From Neoluteolibacter marinus (lineage in GTDB: Bacteria; Verrucomicrobiota; Verrucomicrobiia; Verrucomicrobiales; Akkermansiaceae), in assembly GCF_014904755.1 (NCBI RefSeq), contig NZ_JACZFQ010000003.1, positions 1 through 64,000 on the forward strand: a DNA stretch of 64,000 bases, given 5' to 3'. Below the pieces are notes generated by a model that was given only the letters and a program-made list of their open reading frames with translations, searched no databases and was not told the origin of the DNA. Positions 16,838 to 25,223 of this stretch are shown here, one piece after another. A program made the translations under genes and the position numbers. Position 1 is the first letter of the stretch, and each line of letters begins with the position of its first letter.

Positions 16838-17869
16838 ATGGGATTCACTGATCTCCTTAGCAGCAGCCGCGGACCTGGCGTCATCGGCACCTTGCTGGCT
16901 CTCCTCGTGCTGGTTGGCTTTGGCACCCTCTACTTTTTCGTCTTCGACAAGGGGATGCAGGGGGGGGACATGACCATCGAAGGCATGATCCGCCAGCAGG
17001 ATCAAGCTATCGACACCCTCAAGATCCAGATCGAAAACAGCAATACCCGCCTGGAAGAAGCCAAGGTCGCGAAAGTGATCGGGAAAGAGGCGGATGAACT
17101 GAAGAATCGGGCCGACATCGACGAGGCCCGGATTTCCGAATTGCTCTCCACCAAGTCGGAAGCCGAGGCGGCGATTGTCGCCGCCACGGAAGACTGGGAG
17201 AAATACAAGGAGCAGTACCGCCAGTCCGAGTGGGCCAAGGCGCAAGGCGAGGAGCTTGGCGAGGTCAGGACCGTCAGCGGCGAGGTTTACACCAAGGTGG
17301 CCATCACCGGGGTCGATCACACCGGCATGAAGGTCTCCTACTCCGGAGGGCTGAAGACCATCCCGCCGAAAGAGCTGCCTGCCGATCTCTACGATCGTTT
17401 TCAGTTCAGCGAAGAAAAGACGGCGAAGGTGAAGAAGAAGATGGACGATGACTTCGGCGACCTGTCGAACAATGTGGAGATCGCCAGGCTCGCCAAGAAG
17501 GGCACCGAGAAGTTGAAAACGGTTCAGGATTTGAAGGAAGAAAACCTCCGTCTGGGCAACGAGATCAATCACTCGAAAATCGATCTTCCGCGCAAGCAGG
17601 CGGCCGTGGACCGGTTCCGGATGGCCTACGTCAACGAGAAGAACAAGAAGGGGGGCGTCAGCAAGGCTCCCCAGATGCAGGTGCAGCTCCGCACCATGGA
17701 ACGTGCGCTCAGCGATGCACGGCGGGCGATTCCCGACAAGCAGCGCCAGTTGGGTGACAACAAGCGCAAGATTGAATCCCTGAGTCGCGAAGTCGACGAG
17801 ATCAAAGACGAGATCGCACAGATCAAGAAGGATCTGGCGAGCAAAAATCAAGGGGCTCCCCAGCCTTGA
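16838..17869 (+). CDS. Membrane-anchored coiled-coil protein with shared module (operon gene 3)
   Basis: A 343-residue protein with one N-terminal membrane helix (G-V-I-G-T-L-L-A-L-L-V-L-V-G-F-G-T-L-Y-F, residues 14-36). A coiled coil follows (about 45-128), then the shared module (about 130-197), then a second long coiled coil to the C-terminus (200-340). The module reads V-S-G-E-V-Y-T-K-V-A-I-T-G-V-D, then G-M-K-V-S-Y-S-G-G-L-K-T-I-P-P-K-E-L-P and Y-D-R-F-Q-F. Topology is probably N-in with the bulk in the periplasm, by analogy with the lipoprotein partners. The function is unknown. The spacing to gene 4 is four bases, so the two are almost certainly made together. Confidence 0.8.
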   Translation: MGFTDLLSSSRGPGVIGTLLALLVLVGFGTLYFFVFDKGMQGGDMTIEGMIRQQDQAIDTLKIQIENSNTRLEEAKVAKVIGKEADELKNRADIDEARISELLSTKSEAEAAIVAATEDWEKYKEQYRQSEWAKAQGEELGEVRTVSGEVYTKVAITGVDHTGMKVSYSGGLKTIPPKELPADLYDRFQFSEEKTAKVKKKMDDDFGDLSNNVEIARLAKKGTEKLKTVQDLKEENLRLGNEINHSKIDLPRKQAAVDRFRMAYVNEKNKKGGVSKAPQMQVQLRTMERALSDARRAIPDKQRQLGDNKRKIESLSREVDEIKDEIAQIKKDLASKNQGAPQP

Positions 17870-17873
17870 ACTG

Positions 17874-18857
17874 ATGTTGGAAGATTCAAACGAGTCGTCG
17901 GGCATTGTCGGAATGCTCGTCGGGCTGATTGTTCTCGTTCTTGCGGGGGCGTTCTTCTCGCTGGTGATCGACAAGCGCTTCAAGCTCTCGAGCAGCCGCG
18001 TGTCGGTGGAAGAGGATGTGGCGAAGGAGGCCTTGGTTGTGGAATCCCTGCGCGATGAGCTCTCGCTCAAGCGCGAACGGTGGGAGAAGGCGACGGCCCC
18101 CCTGGAGGGGCAGCCGGCAGCCCTTGCGGAATGGTCGGCGAGGGCCGCGGCAACGTCGGAGCGTCTGCCGGACTTGCGTGAGCGTCGTGACGGGCTGGAG
18201 AATGAAGTCGAGGCCGCGACCAAGGCGTACCTCGACTACCGGAATAGCTATCGCGCCCAGGTCCGCGGTGATGCCGCGGGTGAGAAGCTGGTCAGGCTGG
18301 AAACCGTGGGAGGAAAAGTCTATTCCGATGTCTCCATCCGCCGGGTGACCTCGGCCGGGATCGAATTCACCCATGCCCACGGCCCGGCCCGGCTGTTGCC
18401 GAAGGATCTGGGTCCTGAATGGAACGAGCGGTTCCAGTGGGATCAGGAGGAAGTCGAAATGGTTCTCGAGCAGGAGCGCCGGCGCGAGGAGATGCATCGC
18501 AAGGCGATTGAAAGATCGCGCGAAAGATCGGCCCCGCAAGAGCCGCCGGCCAAGCGTGCCCCCGGGAAAAAGCCGGCCGCGGGCGCTTCGAACCTGAGAT
18601 TGGCGGGATTGAGGGACGAGGTCATCGCGGCGCGAAGCCTCATGGACCAAGCGGCGGACGAACTCTCACGGGCTCGGATGGAAGCCCTGAACAGCCGGGG
18701 TCGTTCGGTGCCGGGCAGTCTCGAGACCTGGGAATCGAAAATCAGCCAGCTTCAGGGTAACTACGACAAGCGCCGCAGGGGTTATGACTCCGCCTGCGGC
18801 CGGCTTGCCACGGTGGCGCCGAAGGATGCCTTGCTGCGCCGTGAACCGGCGCCCTGA
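17874..18857 (+). CDS. Membrane-anchored coiled-coil protein with shared module (operon gene 4)
   Basis: A 327-residue protein built like operon gene 3: an N-terminal membrane helix (V-G-M-L-V-G-L-I-V-L-V-L-A-G-A-F-F-S, residues 12-30), a helical/coiled segment (45-125), the shared module (126-198), then a charged helical tail. The module reads V-G-G-K-V-Y-S-D-V-S-I-R-R-V, then A-G-I-E-F-T-H-A-H-G-P-A-R-L-L-P-K-D-L and E-R-F-Q-W-D. It is closest to gene 1 in the module and closest to gene 3 in overall layout, suggesting duplication within the operon. It ends seven bases before the convergent gene at 18864. Confidence 0.8.
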   Translation: MLEDSNESSGIVGMLVGLIVLVLAGAFFSLVIDKRFKLSSSRVSVEEDVAKEALVVESLRDELSLKRERWEKATAPLEGQPAALAEWSARAAATSERLPDLRERRDGLENEVEAATKAYLDYRNSYRAQVRGDAAGEKLVRLETVGGKVYSDVSIRRVTSAGIEFTHAHGPARLLPKDLGPEWNERFQWDQEEVEMVLEQERRREEMHRKAIERSRERSAPQEPPAKRAPGKKPAAGASNLRLAGLRDEVIAARSLMDQAADELSRARMEALNSRGRSVPGSLETWESKISQLQGNYDKRRRGYDSACGRLATVAPKDALLRREPAP

Positions 18858-18863
18858 CCCGCG

Positions 18864-19364
18864 TCAGGCGAGCACCAGCCGGGAGTCCGACTCCAGCTTG
18901 GCGGTGAGGGTATCCCAGCCTCCGAAGCGCTGGAGATTGAACACCCGCAGGTAAAGCGTGACCAGTTTGGGATCGTGGGAGGCCAGCAGGGCATCGACCG
19001 CCTCATCGAGCTTGGCGGCTTCCAGTTCGGTGGGCAGCTCGCCGGTGACCGAACCCTTGCCGTCGTGCTCGAGGCCGATGACGTCGCAGAACTTCGCGAG
19101 CATCTCTTGATTTCCTGCCATGAACCAGGCTTGCAGGATGTGCTCGCCGATCGTGTCGGCAGCCTTGCTCTTCAGGGTCTTCAGGATCCAGGCGTATTGC
19201 TCCGGGAGCGGCTTCTTCTGGATGAAAACGGGACGCAGCTTGCGGCTCTGGGCGAGGGTGGCGACGGCGGACTTGTAGACGTTGCGGTCGTTGTCGCGGA
19301 ACCAGTCGAGCATCTGGGTGACAACGGCGGGATCAACGGCGGTGTAGAGTTCGTGGGCTTTCAC
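18864..19364 (-). CDS. Conserved small helical protein of unknown function
   Basis: A 166-residue protein, taking the GTG at 19362-19364 as start (V-K-A-H-E-L-Y-T-A-V-D-P). The frame continues upstream to 19535, but that stretch reads like untranslated leader. The sequence is clean, globular and mostly helical. It includes M-L-D-W-F-R-D-N-D-R-N-V-Y-K-S-A, then H-I-L-Q-A-W-F-M-A-G-N-Q-E-M-L-A-K-F-C and L-V-T-L-Y-L-R-V-F-N-L-Q. There is no signal peptide or membrane segment. I cannot assign a function. It is convergent with the coiled-coil operon and divergent from the DUF4230 gene. Confidence 0.7.
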   Translation of the reverse strand: MKAHELYTAVDPAVVTQMLDWFRDNDRNVYKSAVATLAQSRKLRPVFIQKKPLPEQYAWILKTLKSKAADTIGEHILQAWFMAGNQEMLAKFCDVIGLEHDGKGSVTGELPTELEAAKLDEAVDALLASHDPKLVTLYLRVFNLQRFGGWDTLTAKLESDSRLVLA

Positions 19365-19523
19365 GGTCGGGAAATTGGCTGCGCCGACTCCAAGCGATGG
19401 CGCTGGAAATGCCAAATGCCAATTTGCCGTCGCGGGAACAATCTTGGCTCCGCTTGCGAGCCGTGACTGCGGGTTGAATGTTCGAAGGATCCTGCGAGGA
19501 TCAAGCGTTCCCCTTGATTGATC

Positions 19524-20162
19524 ATGTCCGCTCACCCTGAACTTTGGAAGACCCTGCGATGGGTTGTGTTCTCCGCCACGCTCCTGCTGCTCGCCTGGCT
19601 CGCGATTCGCGGGATGGAAAGGAGCGTCGGCAGCACCGTCGGGGGCCTCGAGCAGGTTCTGGGGGCGATCACCCAGTCCGACACCCGCATCGTCGAGGGG
19701 CGGGCGGAGATCAGTGAATCGCGCGAGATTTCCGAGCTGGCGCTGGTGGAGATGAAGATGTCCGCCACCCGCAGCTTCGAGAACGAGGCCTATTTGTTGC
19801 GCTATCTGCCGGCGGGGACGAAGCAGCTGATCGTCCGCGGGGAGTACCGGGTGACGGCCGGTTACAAGCTGGAACCCGGGGTTTCCCTGGCAATGGAGGG
19901 CGGGGTGCCGCTGGCGAGGTTTCCCGAGCCGCGGATCCTCGCCGTGGAGCTCATCGACTACCAGGCCCTGAGCGAAAAGGACGGCTGGGCCAATGAAGTG
20001 AAACCGGAAGACCGGGCGCAGCTGCTGCGCGAGTTGCGACAGCAGATGCGCCTGGAAGCCCAGCGCAGCGGTGTGCTGGAGATCGTCGAGTCGACGCTCC
20101 GCACACGGCTGCGGGACTTGCTGGGTGCCGGGAACGTGAAGGTCGAACGAATCCCGGAATAA
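19524..20162 (+). CDS. DUF4230-like membrane-anchored protein
   Basis: A 212-residue protein starting at ATG 19524. A TTG two codons upstream is the only other candidate. One membrane helix lies at residues 10-28 (W-V-V-F-S-A-T-L-L-L-L-A-W-L-A). The rest looks like DUF4230: a beta-rich part with the sequence L-I-V-R-G-E-Y-R-V-T-A-G-Y-K-L-E-P-G-V-S-L, a proline-centred P-E-P-R-I-L-A-V-E-L, and a C-terminal helix leading to A-Q-R-S-G-V-L-E-I-V-E-S-T-L. The family is widespread and uncharacterised, and the assignment is from pattern recall only. It is convergent with metE (17 bases apart) and probably monocistronic. Confidence 0.7.
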   Translation: MSAHPELWKTLRWVVFSATLLLLAWLAIRGMERSVGSTVGGLEQVLGAITQSDTRIVEGRAEISESREISELALVEMKMSATRSFENEAYLLRYLPAGTKQLIVRGEYRVTAGYKLEPGVSLAMEGGVPLARFPEPRILAVELIDYQALSEKDGWANEVKPEDRAQLLRELRQQMRLEAQRSGVLEIVESTLRTRLRDLLGAGNVKVERIPE

Positions 20163-20178
20163 GAGGGCTTACGGCCGC

Positions 20179-22470
20179 TCAGGGGTTCGCTGAAGCGGCG
20201 GTCCTGAGATCCTGTGCGGCGGCGACGAGATTCCTCAGTGACGACAAGGTTTCCACCCAACCACGGGTTTTGAGCCCGCAGTCGGGATTCACCCACAGGC
20301 GTTCCGCGCCCACCGCGGCGACAGCCCGGTCGAGGAGACCGCGGATTTCCCCGGTGGTGGGCACGCGCGGGGAATGGATGTCCCAGACCCCGGGGCCCAC
20401 CTCGGCGCCGATCCCGCCGCTTGCCACCGCGCCGAGGGCCTCCATGCGGCTGCGCGATGCTTCGAGTGAAATGACATCGACGTCGAGTGCGGCGATCGCT
20501 TCCGCCACGTCGTCGAATTCCGCGTAGCACATGTGGGTGTGGACCTGGGTTTCGTCGCGGACGCCGGACGTCGCGACCCGGAACGCCTGCACGGCCGAAT
20601 CCAGATATTCCCGGCGCTGGCCGGGTTCGAGCGGCAGTCCCTCGCGAAGTCCCGGCTCGTCCACTTGGATGATCCGGAGGCCGGCGGCCTCGAGGTCGCG
20701 GACTTCGGCGCGGATGGCATGGGCGAGCTGCAGGGCGACCAGTGCCCGGGGCAGGTCGTCGCGGACAAAGCTCCATTGCAAGATGGTGATGGGGCCGGTC
20801 AGCATGCCCTTGACCGGGCGCGACGTCAGCGATTGGGCGGCCGCGCTGACCTCGACTGTCATCGGCGCCGGGCGGGCGACATCGCCCCAGATGACGGGAG
20901 GCTTCACGCAGCGGGAGCCGTAGCTTTGAACCCAACCGTTTGCGGTCACGGCGATGCCATCGAGCATCTGGCCGAAGTGCTCGACCATGTCGGTGCGCTC
21001 GAACTCGCCGTGGACGAGGACGTCGAGACCGACCTCTTCTTGCAGCCGGATTGCTTCACGCATGGCGGAGTTCAGGCCGGCCTCATAGACCGGCCCGGTG
21101 ATTTCCCCGGCCCGGTGGCGGGCTCTCAGGCGCCGGATCTCCGCGGTCTGGGGAAACGAGCCGATGGTTGTGGTGGGAAAGAGCGGCAGACCCAGGTGCT
21201 CCCGCTGCAAGGTGAGCCGGTCCGCCAGAGGCTTGCCTCGGCGCTGCGATGATTCGTCCAGCGAGGCCACCGCCTTGCGGATCTCCAGGTTCTTGACGCC
21301 GCGGTGGGAACGGCGGCCGGTGAGGGCGGCGCGGGCCGCGGCGTTGGCGTCGTGATCCGGCTGCTCCCGTGCGATGGCGGAAAGTTCGCCGGCCTTCTCC
21401 CGTGCAAACGACAGCCAGGAGCGCAAGGCGGGATCGAGGCTGGTTTCGGCTTCGAGGGTGTGCGGGACATGCTGGAGGCTGCATGAGCTGCCGAGCCACA
21501 GCTGGCGGTCGCCGCGGGCCTTGCGGAAGGTGGCCACGAGGGATCTCAAGGCTTCCAGATCGCAGCGCCAGATGCCACGGCCATCGACGATGCCGAGCGA
21601 AAGGACCCGGTCCTGTGGATAGTTCGCATGCAGCCACGGGAGATCGGCCGATGCGCGGGTGACGTCGACATGAAGGCCGTCGGCGCCAAGCGAGCAGATC
21701 CGGGCAAGGGCTTCACCCGGTCGGCCGAACGGGATGGCCAGCAGGAGTTTCAGCGGGCTGGCCGGGCGAATACCCTGCCACGCGATCTCGAGGGCTGACA
21801 GCAGCGCCTCGTCGCGGCGGCAGGCCAGGATCGGCTCGCTGATCTCAACCCACTCCGCGCCAGCGTCGGCCAGCGACTGGAGGAGGTCGCGATAGGCGGG
21901 GACGAGGTGGGAGATCAGCGAAAGGGGATCACCGGAGTCCGTTTTGGAAAGCGCGAGGAAGGTGGCCGGGCCGATGACCACCGGTTTCGGGCGGAAGCCG
22001 GCAGCCACTGCTTCCCGCGTCTCCCGTGCCGCCTTGTCCCAAGAGAACTGGAAGGTTTGGCCGGCACCGAGTTCGGGCACTAGGTAGTGATAGTTGGTGT
22101 CGAACCATTTGGTGAGTTCCAGCGGCGCGACATCGGGGGCGCCACCGTCGCGGCTGCGGCCGCGGGCCATCCGGAAGTAGCGCTCGAGCGTCAGCGGGGA
22201 GGCGGCCGGCCCGAAGCGCGCGGGGATCGCGCCGAGGCAGCAGGCGAGGTCGAGCATCCCGTCGTAGTGGCTGAAGTCGTTCACCGCCACGAACGTGAGT
22301 CCGGCGTCCGCCTGTTCCTGCCAGTGGCGCAGGCGCAGGTCCTTCGAGATCCGGTCGAGTCCGGCGGCGTCGAGGCGGCCGTGCCAGAAGTCCTCGAGCG
22401 CCCGCTTGAGCTCGCGCTTGGCGCCGATGCGGGGGTATCCGGAGAGGTGGGTGGTCAGGGATGCATTCAT
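20179..22470 (-). CDS. metE: Cobalamin-independent methionine synthase
   Basis: A 763-residue enzyme that transfers the methyl group of 5-methyltetrahydropteroyl-tri-L-glutamate to homocysteine, the last step of methionine synthesis, in the cytoplasm. The ATG at 22468-22470 gives the canonical N-terminus (L-S-G-Y-P-R-I-G-A-K-R-E-L-K). The open frame upstream to 22623 runs into the metR region and is shadow. Length matches E. coli MetE. The C-terminal catalytic barrel has the zinc ligands in H-T-H-M-C-Y-A-E-F and N-P-D-C-G-L-K-T-R-G-W, and the substrate-binding E-V-G-L-D-V-L-V-H-G-E. metR is divergent, 73 bases away, and a MetR-like site lies between them. Confidence 0.97.
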   Translation of the reverse strand: MNASLTTHLSGYPRIGAKRELKRALEDFWHGRLDAAGLDRISKDLRLRHWQEQADAGLTFVAVNDFSHYDGMLDLACCLGAIPARFGPAASPLTLERYFRMARGRSRDGGAPDVAPLELTKWFDTNYHYLVPELGAGQTFQFSWDKAARETREAVAAGFRPKPVVIGPATFLALSKTDSGDPLSLISHLVPAYRDLLQSLADAGAEWVEISEPILACRRDEALLSALEIAWQGIRPASPLKLLLAIPFGRPGEALARICSLGADGLHVDVTRASADLPWLHANYPQDRVLSLGIVDGRGIWRCDLEALRSLVATFRKARGDRQLWLGSSCSLQHVPHTLEAETSLDPALRSWLSFAREKAGELSAIAREQPDHDANAAARAALTGRRSHRGVKNLEIRKAVASLDESSQRRGKPLADRLTLQREHLGLPLFPTTTIGSFPQTAEIRRLRARHRAGEITGPVYEAGLNSAMREAIRLQEEVGLDVLVHGEFERTDMVEHFGQMLDGIAVTANGWVQSYGSRCVKPPVIWGDVARPAPMTVEVSAAAQSLTSRPVKGMLTGPITILQWSFVRDDLPRALVALQLAHAIRAEVRDLEAAGLRIIQVDEPGLREGLPLEPGQRREYLDSAVQAFRVATSGVRDETQVHTHMCYAEFDDVAEAIAALDVDVISLEASRSRMEALGAVASGGIGAEVGPGVWDIHSPRVPTTGEIRGLLDRAVAAVGAERLWVNPDCGLKTRGWVETLSSLRNLVAAAQDLRTAASANP

Positions 22471-22509
22471 CGCTGTCGAGGATGACGGTGGGGCTGTCGA
22501 TGAACCAAA

Positions 22510-22522
22510 CGAATGCTCTTCA
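22510..22522. promoter_or_regulatory. MetR-like operator between metE and metR
   Basis: Read on the minus strand the bases are TGAA-GAGCA-TTCG. This matches the enterobacterial MetR consensus TGAA-N5-TTCA at seven of eight fixed positions. It lies 40 bases upstream of the metE start and 22 bases upstream of the metR start, where a LysR-type activator would sit. Without footprinting this is a motif match only. Confidence 0.45.
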
Positions 22523-22543
22523 TTGTGATTGGCCATTCCGTGC

Positions 22544-23482
22544 ATGATGGTCCACGCTGCCGCCGTGCTTGAGATCCGCCACCTCGATTCCCTGATCGCC
22601 CTCGCCGAAACCGGTAACCTCACCCGTGCCGGCGAAAAGGTGTCGCTCAGCCAGAGCGCCCTGTCCCACCAGATGCGGGCCTTGGAAGATCACTACGGCT
22701 GCGAACTGTTCGAGCGCAAGACCAGCCCGCTGCGCTGGACACGGGCGGGCGAACGGCTGCTGGTGCTGGCCTATGACGTCAAGCGGCTGACCCGCGACGC
22801 CGAGCGCGACGTGGTCCGGATCGGCGAGGGAACCGCCGGATCGCTCCGGATCGCGGTCGAGTGCCACTCGTGCTTCGACTGGCTGATGCCCGCCATGGAT
22901 CTCCTGCGCGAGGGTTGGCCGGATGTGGAAATGGACATTGTTTCCGGATTTCATCCGGACCCGGTGGGCCTGCTCGACGAGAACCGGGCGGATCTTGTCA
23001 TCGTCTCCACGGCCAGGCGGCGGAAGGGGATCGATCATCACCCGCTGTTCGAATACGACATGCCCGCGCTGCTGGCCCACGGCCACCCGCTACTGGAAAA
23101 ATCGTACCTGACGGCGCGCGACTTCGCGACCGAGACGCTGATCACCTATCCGATCCCGGACCCGCGGATGGACCTGTTCCGCCAGGTCTTGGAGCCGGCG
23201 GGGGTTGAACCCCGGGAGCGCAGGACCACCGAGCTGACCGTGGCGATCCTGCAATTGGTCAAGAGCCGGCGCGGCATCGCCGCCCTGCCGCGCTGGGCGG
23301 TGCAGCCGTACCTGCAGAACGACTACGTGGCGGAGATGCCGATCGGCGCGAAGGGCTTGCGTGCTTCCCTGCATGCGGCGACCACCCGCGAGGCGTCGGG
23401 CCAGGCCTTCATGAAGGAATTCATCGGGATCGTGCGGCTGGCGGCGGCGCGGCAGTTCGAGGGCATCCGGCTCCTCGGTTGA
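22544..23482 (+). CDS. metR: LysR-type transcriptional regulator MetR
   Basis: A 312-residue LysR-family activator, expected to sense homocysteine and control metE. The N-terminal winged HTH is intact (L-S-Q-S-A-L-S-H-Q-M-R-A-L-E). The effector domain contains I-A-V-E-C-H-S-C-F-D-W-L-M-P, closely matching E. coli MetR (I-A-I-E-C-H-S-C-I-Q-W-L-T-P), and later G-I-A-A-L-P-R-W-A-V. Several starts are possible: ATG 22544 or 22547, or GTG 22565, which aligns best with the E. coli start (V-L-E-I-R-H-L-D). The divergent arrangement with metE is the classical one. Confidence 0.93.
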   Translation: MMVHAAAVLEIRHLDSLIALAETGNLTRAGEKVSLSQSALSHQMRALEDHYGCELFERKTSPLRWTRAGERLLVLAYDVKRLTRDAERDVVRIGEGTAGSLRIAVECHSCFDWLMPAMDLLREGWPDVEMDIVSGFHPDPVGLLDENRADLVIVSTARRRKGIDHHPLFEYDMPALLAHGHPLLEKSYLTARDFATETLITYPIPDPRMDLFRQVLEPAGVEPRERRTTELTVAILQLVKSRRGIAALPRWAVQPYLQNDYVAEMPIGAKGLRASLHAATTREASGQAFMKEFIGIVRLAAARQFEGIRLLG

Positions 23483-23489
23483 CCGCGGG

Positions 23490-25085
23490 TTACTCGGGCG
23501 AGGCGGCTTGAGGCGTCGCCAGCAGGTACTCACGCCGTTGGTCGGCGAAGCTCCGCAAGGGCATTGCGCCGTGCCCGCCGCCTTCCGTGCCGGTTGGGGT
23601 GTCCGAGGTGAGGTTTTCGAACGCTTCGGTGGTCGAGTTCTTGCGGGTGTCCGCGGCAACCTCGCCGGCGATCAGCTGGCGGAAGCCGGCGACCCGCTGG
23701 CCGAGGTTCTGCCAATCCAGATCCTGTTCCGCGATCGTGTGGACCTTCTCGAGGTAGCGCGCCCGAAGGGCGGGCACGGCGAGCAACTTCGAGCGCAGCG
23801 GTTTGCCCGGGTCGTCCATGGCGGTGAGGGGATCGAGCTTGACCCCGTTGCCCCCGCCTTGCGGGCCGCCCCGGCCCCTGAATCCCGGGCCGCCGCCGGC
23901 GGCGCGGAAGGCTTCATTCATGTCGTGGGGAACCGGATGGAAGCGGCCGTCGCGGTCACGATAGAGCGTGTAGTCGCTGGCCCGGGTCCAGTAGCCGTCG
24001 CTGTTGATCAGGGCGCAGTCGAGCGCCAGGAACCACAGCGTGGCGTCGATGTCGAGCAGCGGCTCAAGCGCCGCCTCAAGCTCGTCGGCGGGCGTCTCGT
24101 CGAGCGTCTTGCAGAGTTGGATCAGGGCTTTCCAATCGTCGTCGTCGCCGGACTTCATCGAGTAGCGGGTCTTGTAGGCCGCGATGTCGTCGCCGAGGTA
24201 GTCGAGCCCGCCCCGGCCGTTCGGGGAACCGGGAACCTTCCAGCGCGCCCCTTTGGAAGTGCGGAAGTTCTCTTGGATGAAGTCCTTGTTGAACTGCTGC
24301 TGGTTGACGTAGACGCCCCAGTTCTCGCCGTTGATGACCACGCGGACGAGGCTCACCTTCGGGGTCGGGATGTATTGGCGGGCGATCGCCGAATAGAGCG
24401 CGCCGCTCAGGAAGGTCCCGTCGCCGTTGCTGTTGAGGAGGTTCAGCGTCTTGTAGCCGTCGATGCGCTGCTTCCGGTCAACCAGATCGAGGGACAGGTT
24501 GAGCGAGCGCTTCCTGCCTGCCGGGACCATGAAGTAGCTGGAGGCACCGCGGAAGTGGACCCCGACGCCGGGGTAGCTCTTGCCGTCGACGGTCAAGGTC
24601 GCGGGAACCTCGACGTCGGTGCCGTGAAAGGCCTCGAGCTCCGCTTCCCAGTCGGCGTTCTCGAAGTCGAGGAACAAGGTGCGCAAGGTGCCGGGGTCGT
24701 AGAGATCGGCGGAACCCGCCGGCTTCGCGTCGTCCTTGGAAATCCTGGCGCCGGGTCTCGCGGGCTCCTGGTTTCCCCGCGGGCCGAATCCCCCCGGACC
24801 GCGCCGTCCTGCGGGACCGCCTCGACCGCCCGGACCGCCGCGAGCCGGGGCGGGATTTGCCTCCAGGAACTTGCGCGCCGCGGCGCGTTCTGACTGGTCG
24901 AGGTAGCCGTTCTTGTCCTGATCATGGTCGGCCAGGACTTCGCGCTCGGCCTGGTTCATCATCGGTGGGCCGCCCGGGCCACCTTGACCGCCCGGTGGCG
25001 GAAAAGGTGGATCCTGGGGAGCCTGGGCGAGGGCGACAAGGGACGTGGTCGAAAGGAGCCCGAGCAGGGCGACGATGGCTTTCAT
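23490..25085 (-). CDS. Secreted CotH-type kinase with an EF-hand and Gly/Pro-rich linkers
   Basis: A 531-residue exported protein. Signal peptide residues 1-20 (M-K-A-I-V-A-L-L-G-L-L-S-T-T-S-L-V-A-L-A). It is followed by a Pro/Gly linker and one EF-hand loop (D-Q-D-K-N-G-Y-L-D-Q-S-E, residues 55-66), then a second Gly/Arg/Pro-rich linker. From about 125 to 510 it is a CotH domain: F-R-G-A-S-S-Y, K-R-S-L-N-L-S-L-D, G-Y-K-T-L-N-L-L-N-S-N, then N-W-G-V-Y-V-N-Q-Q-Q-F, and D-Y-T-L-Y-R-D-R-D-G-R-F with H-D-M-N-E-A-F. CotH proteins are atypical protein kinases, known from spore coats. In non-spore-formers like this one the substrate is unknown and is probably extracellular. The gene converges with metR, eight bases apart. 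Confidence 0.88.
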   Translation of the reverse strand: MKAIVALLGLLSTTSLVALAQAPQDPPFPPPGGQGGPGGPPMMNQAEREVLADHDQDKNGYLDQSERAAARKFLEANPAPARGGPGGRGGPAGRRGPGGFGPRGNQEPARPGARISKDDAKPAGSADLYDPGTLRTLFLDFENADWEAELEAFHGTDVEVPATLTVDGKSYPGVGVHFRGASSYFMVPAGRKRSLNLSLDLVDRKQRIDGYKTLNLLNSNGDGTFLSGALYSAIARQYIPTPKVSLVRVVINGENWGVYVNQQQFNKDFIQENFRTSKGARWKVPGSPNGRGGLDYLGDDIAAYKTRYSMKSGDDDDWKALIQLCKTLDETPADELEAALEPLLDIDATLWFLALDCALINSDGYWTRASDYTLYRDRDGRFHPVPHDMNEAFRAAGGGPGFRGRGGPQGGGNGVKLDPLTAMDDPGKPLRSKLLAVPALRARYLEKVHTIAEQDLDWQNLGQRVAGFRQLIAGEVAADTRKNSTTEAFENLTSDTPTGTEGGGHGAMPLRSFADQRREYLLATPQAASPE

Positions 25086-25166
25086 GTTGTTCGTCGAACA
25101 CCACACCGTGGGGCGGGTTTCGCCGTGAAGTGTTAAGATTCGGTAAGCTCACTGGCCGCCGGGCAC

Positions 25167-25198
25167 AAAAAAGCCCGGAACCTTGCGGTCCCGGGCTC
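25167..25198 (-). terminator. Rho-independent terminator after the aminotransferase
   Basis: On the minus strand a stem AGCCCGG/CCGGGCT closes an 11-12 base loop and runs into TTTTTT. It lies 25 bases beyond the aminotransferase stop codon and before the CotH gene, so it separates the two units. Confidence 0.85.
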
Positions 25199-25223
25199 TT
25201 GGAAAGCGGTCGCTGGCGGTCGC

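Noticed and set aside
22471-22543. Possible cobalamin or SAM riboswitch controlling metE
   Set aside because: The whole intergenic space is 73 bases, too short for either aptamer, and no conserved box is visible.
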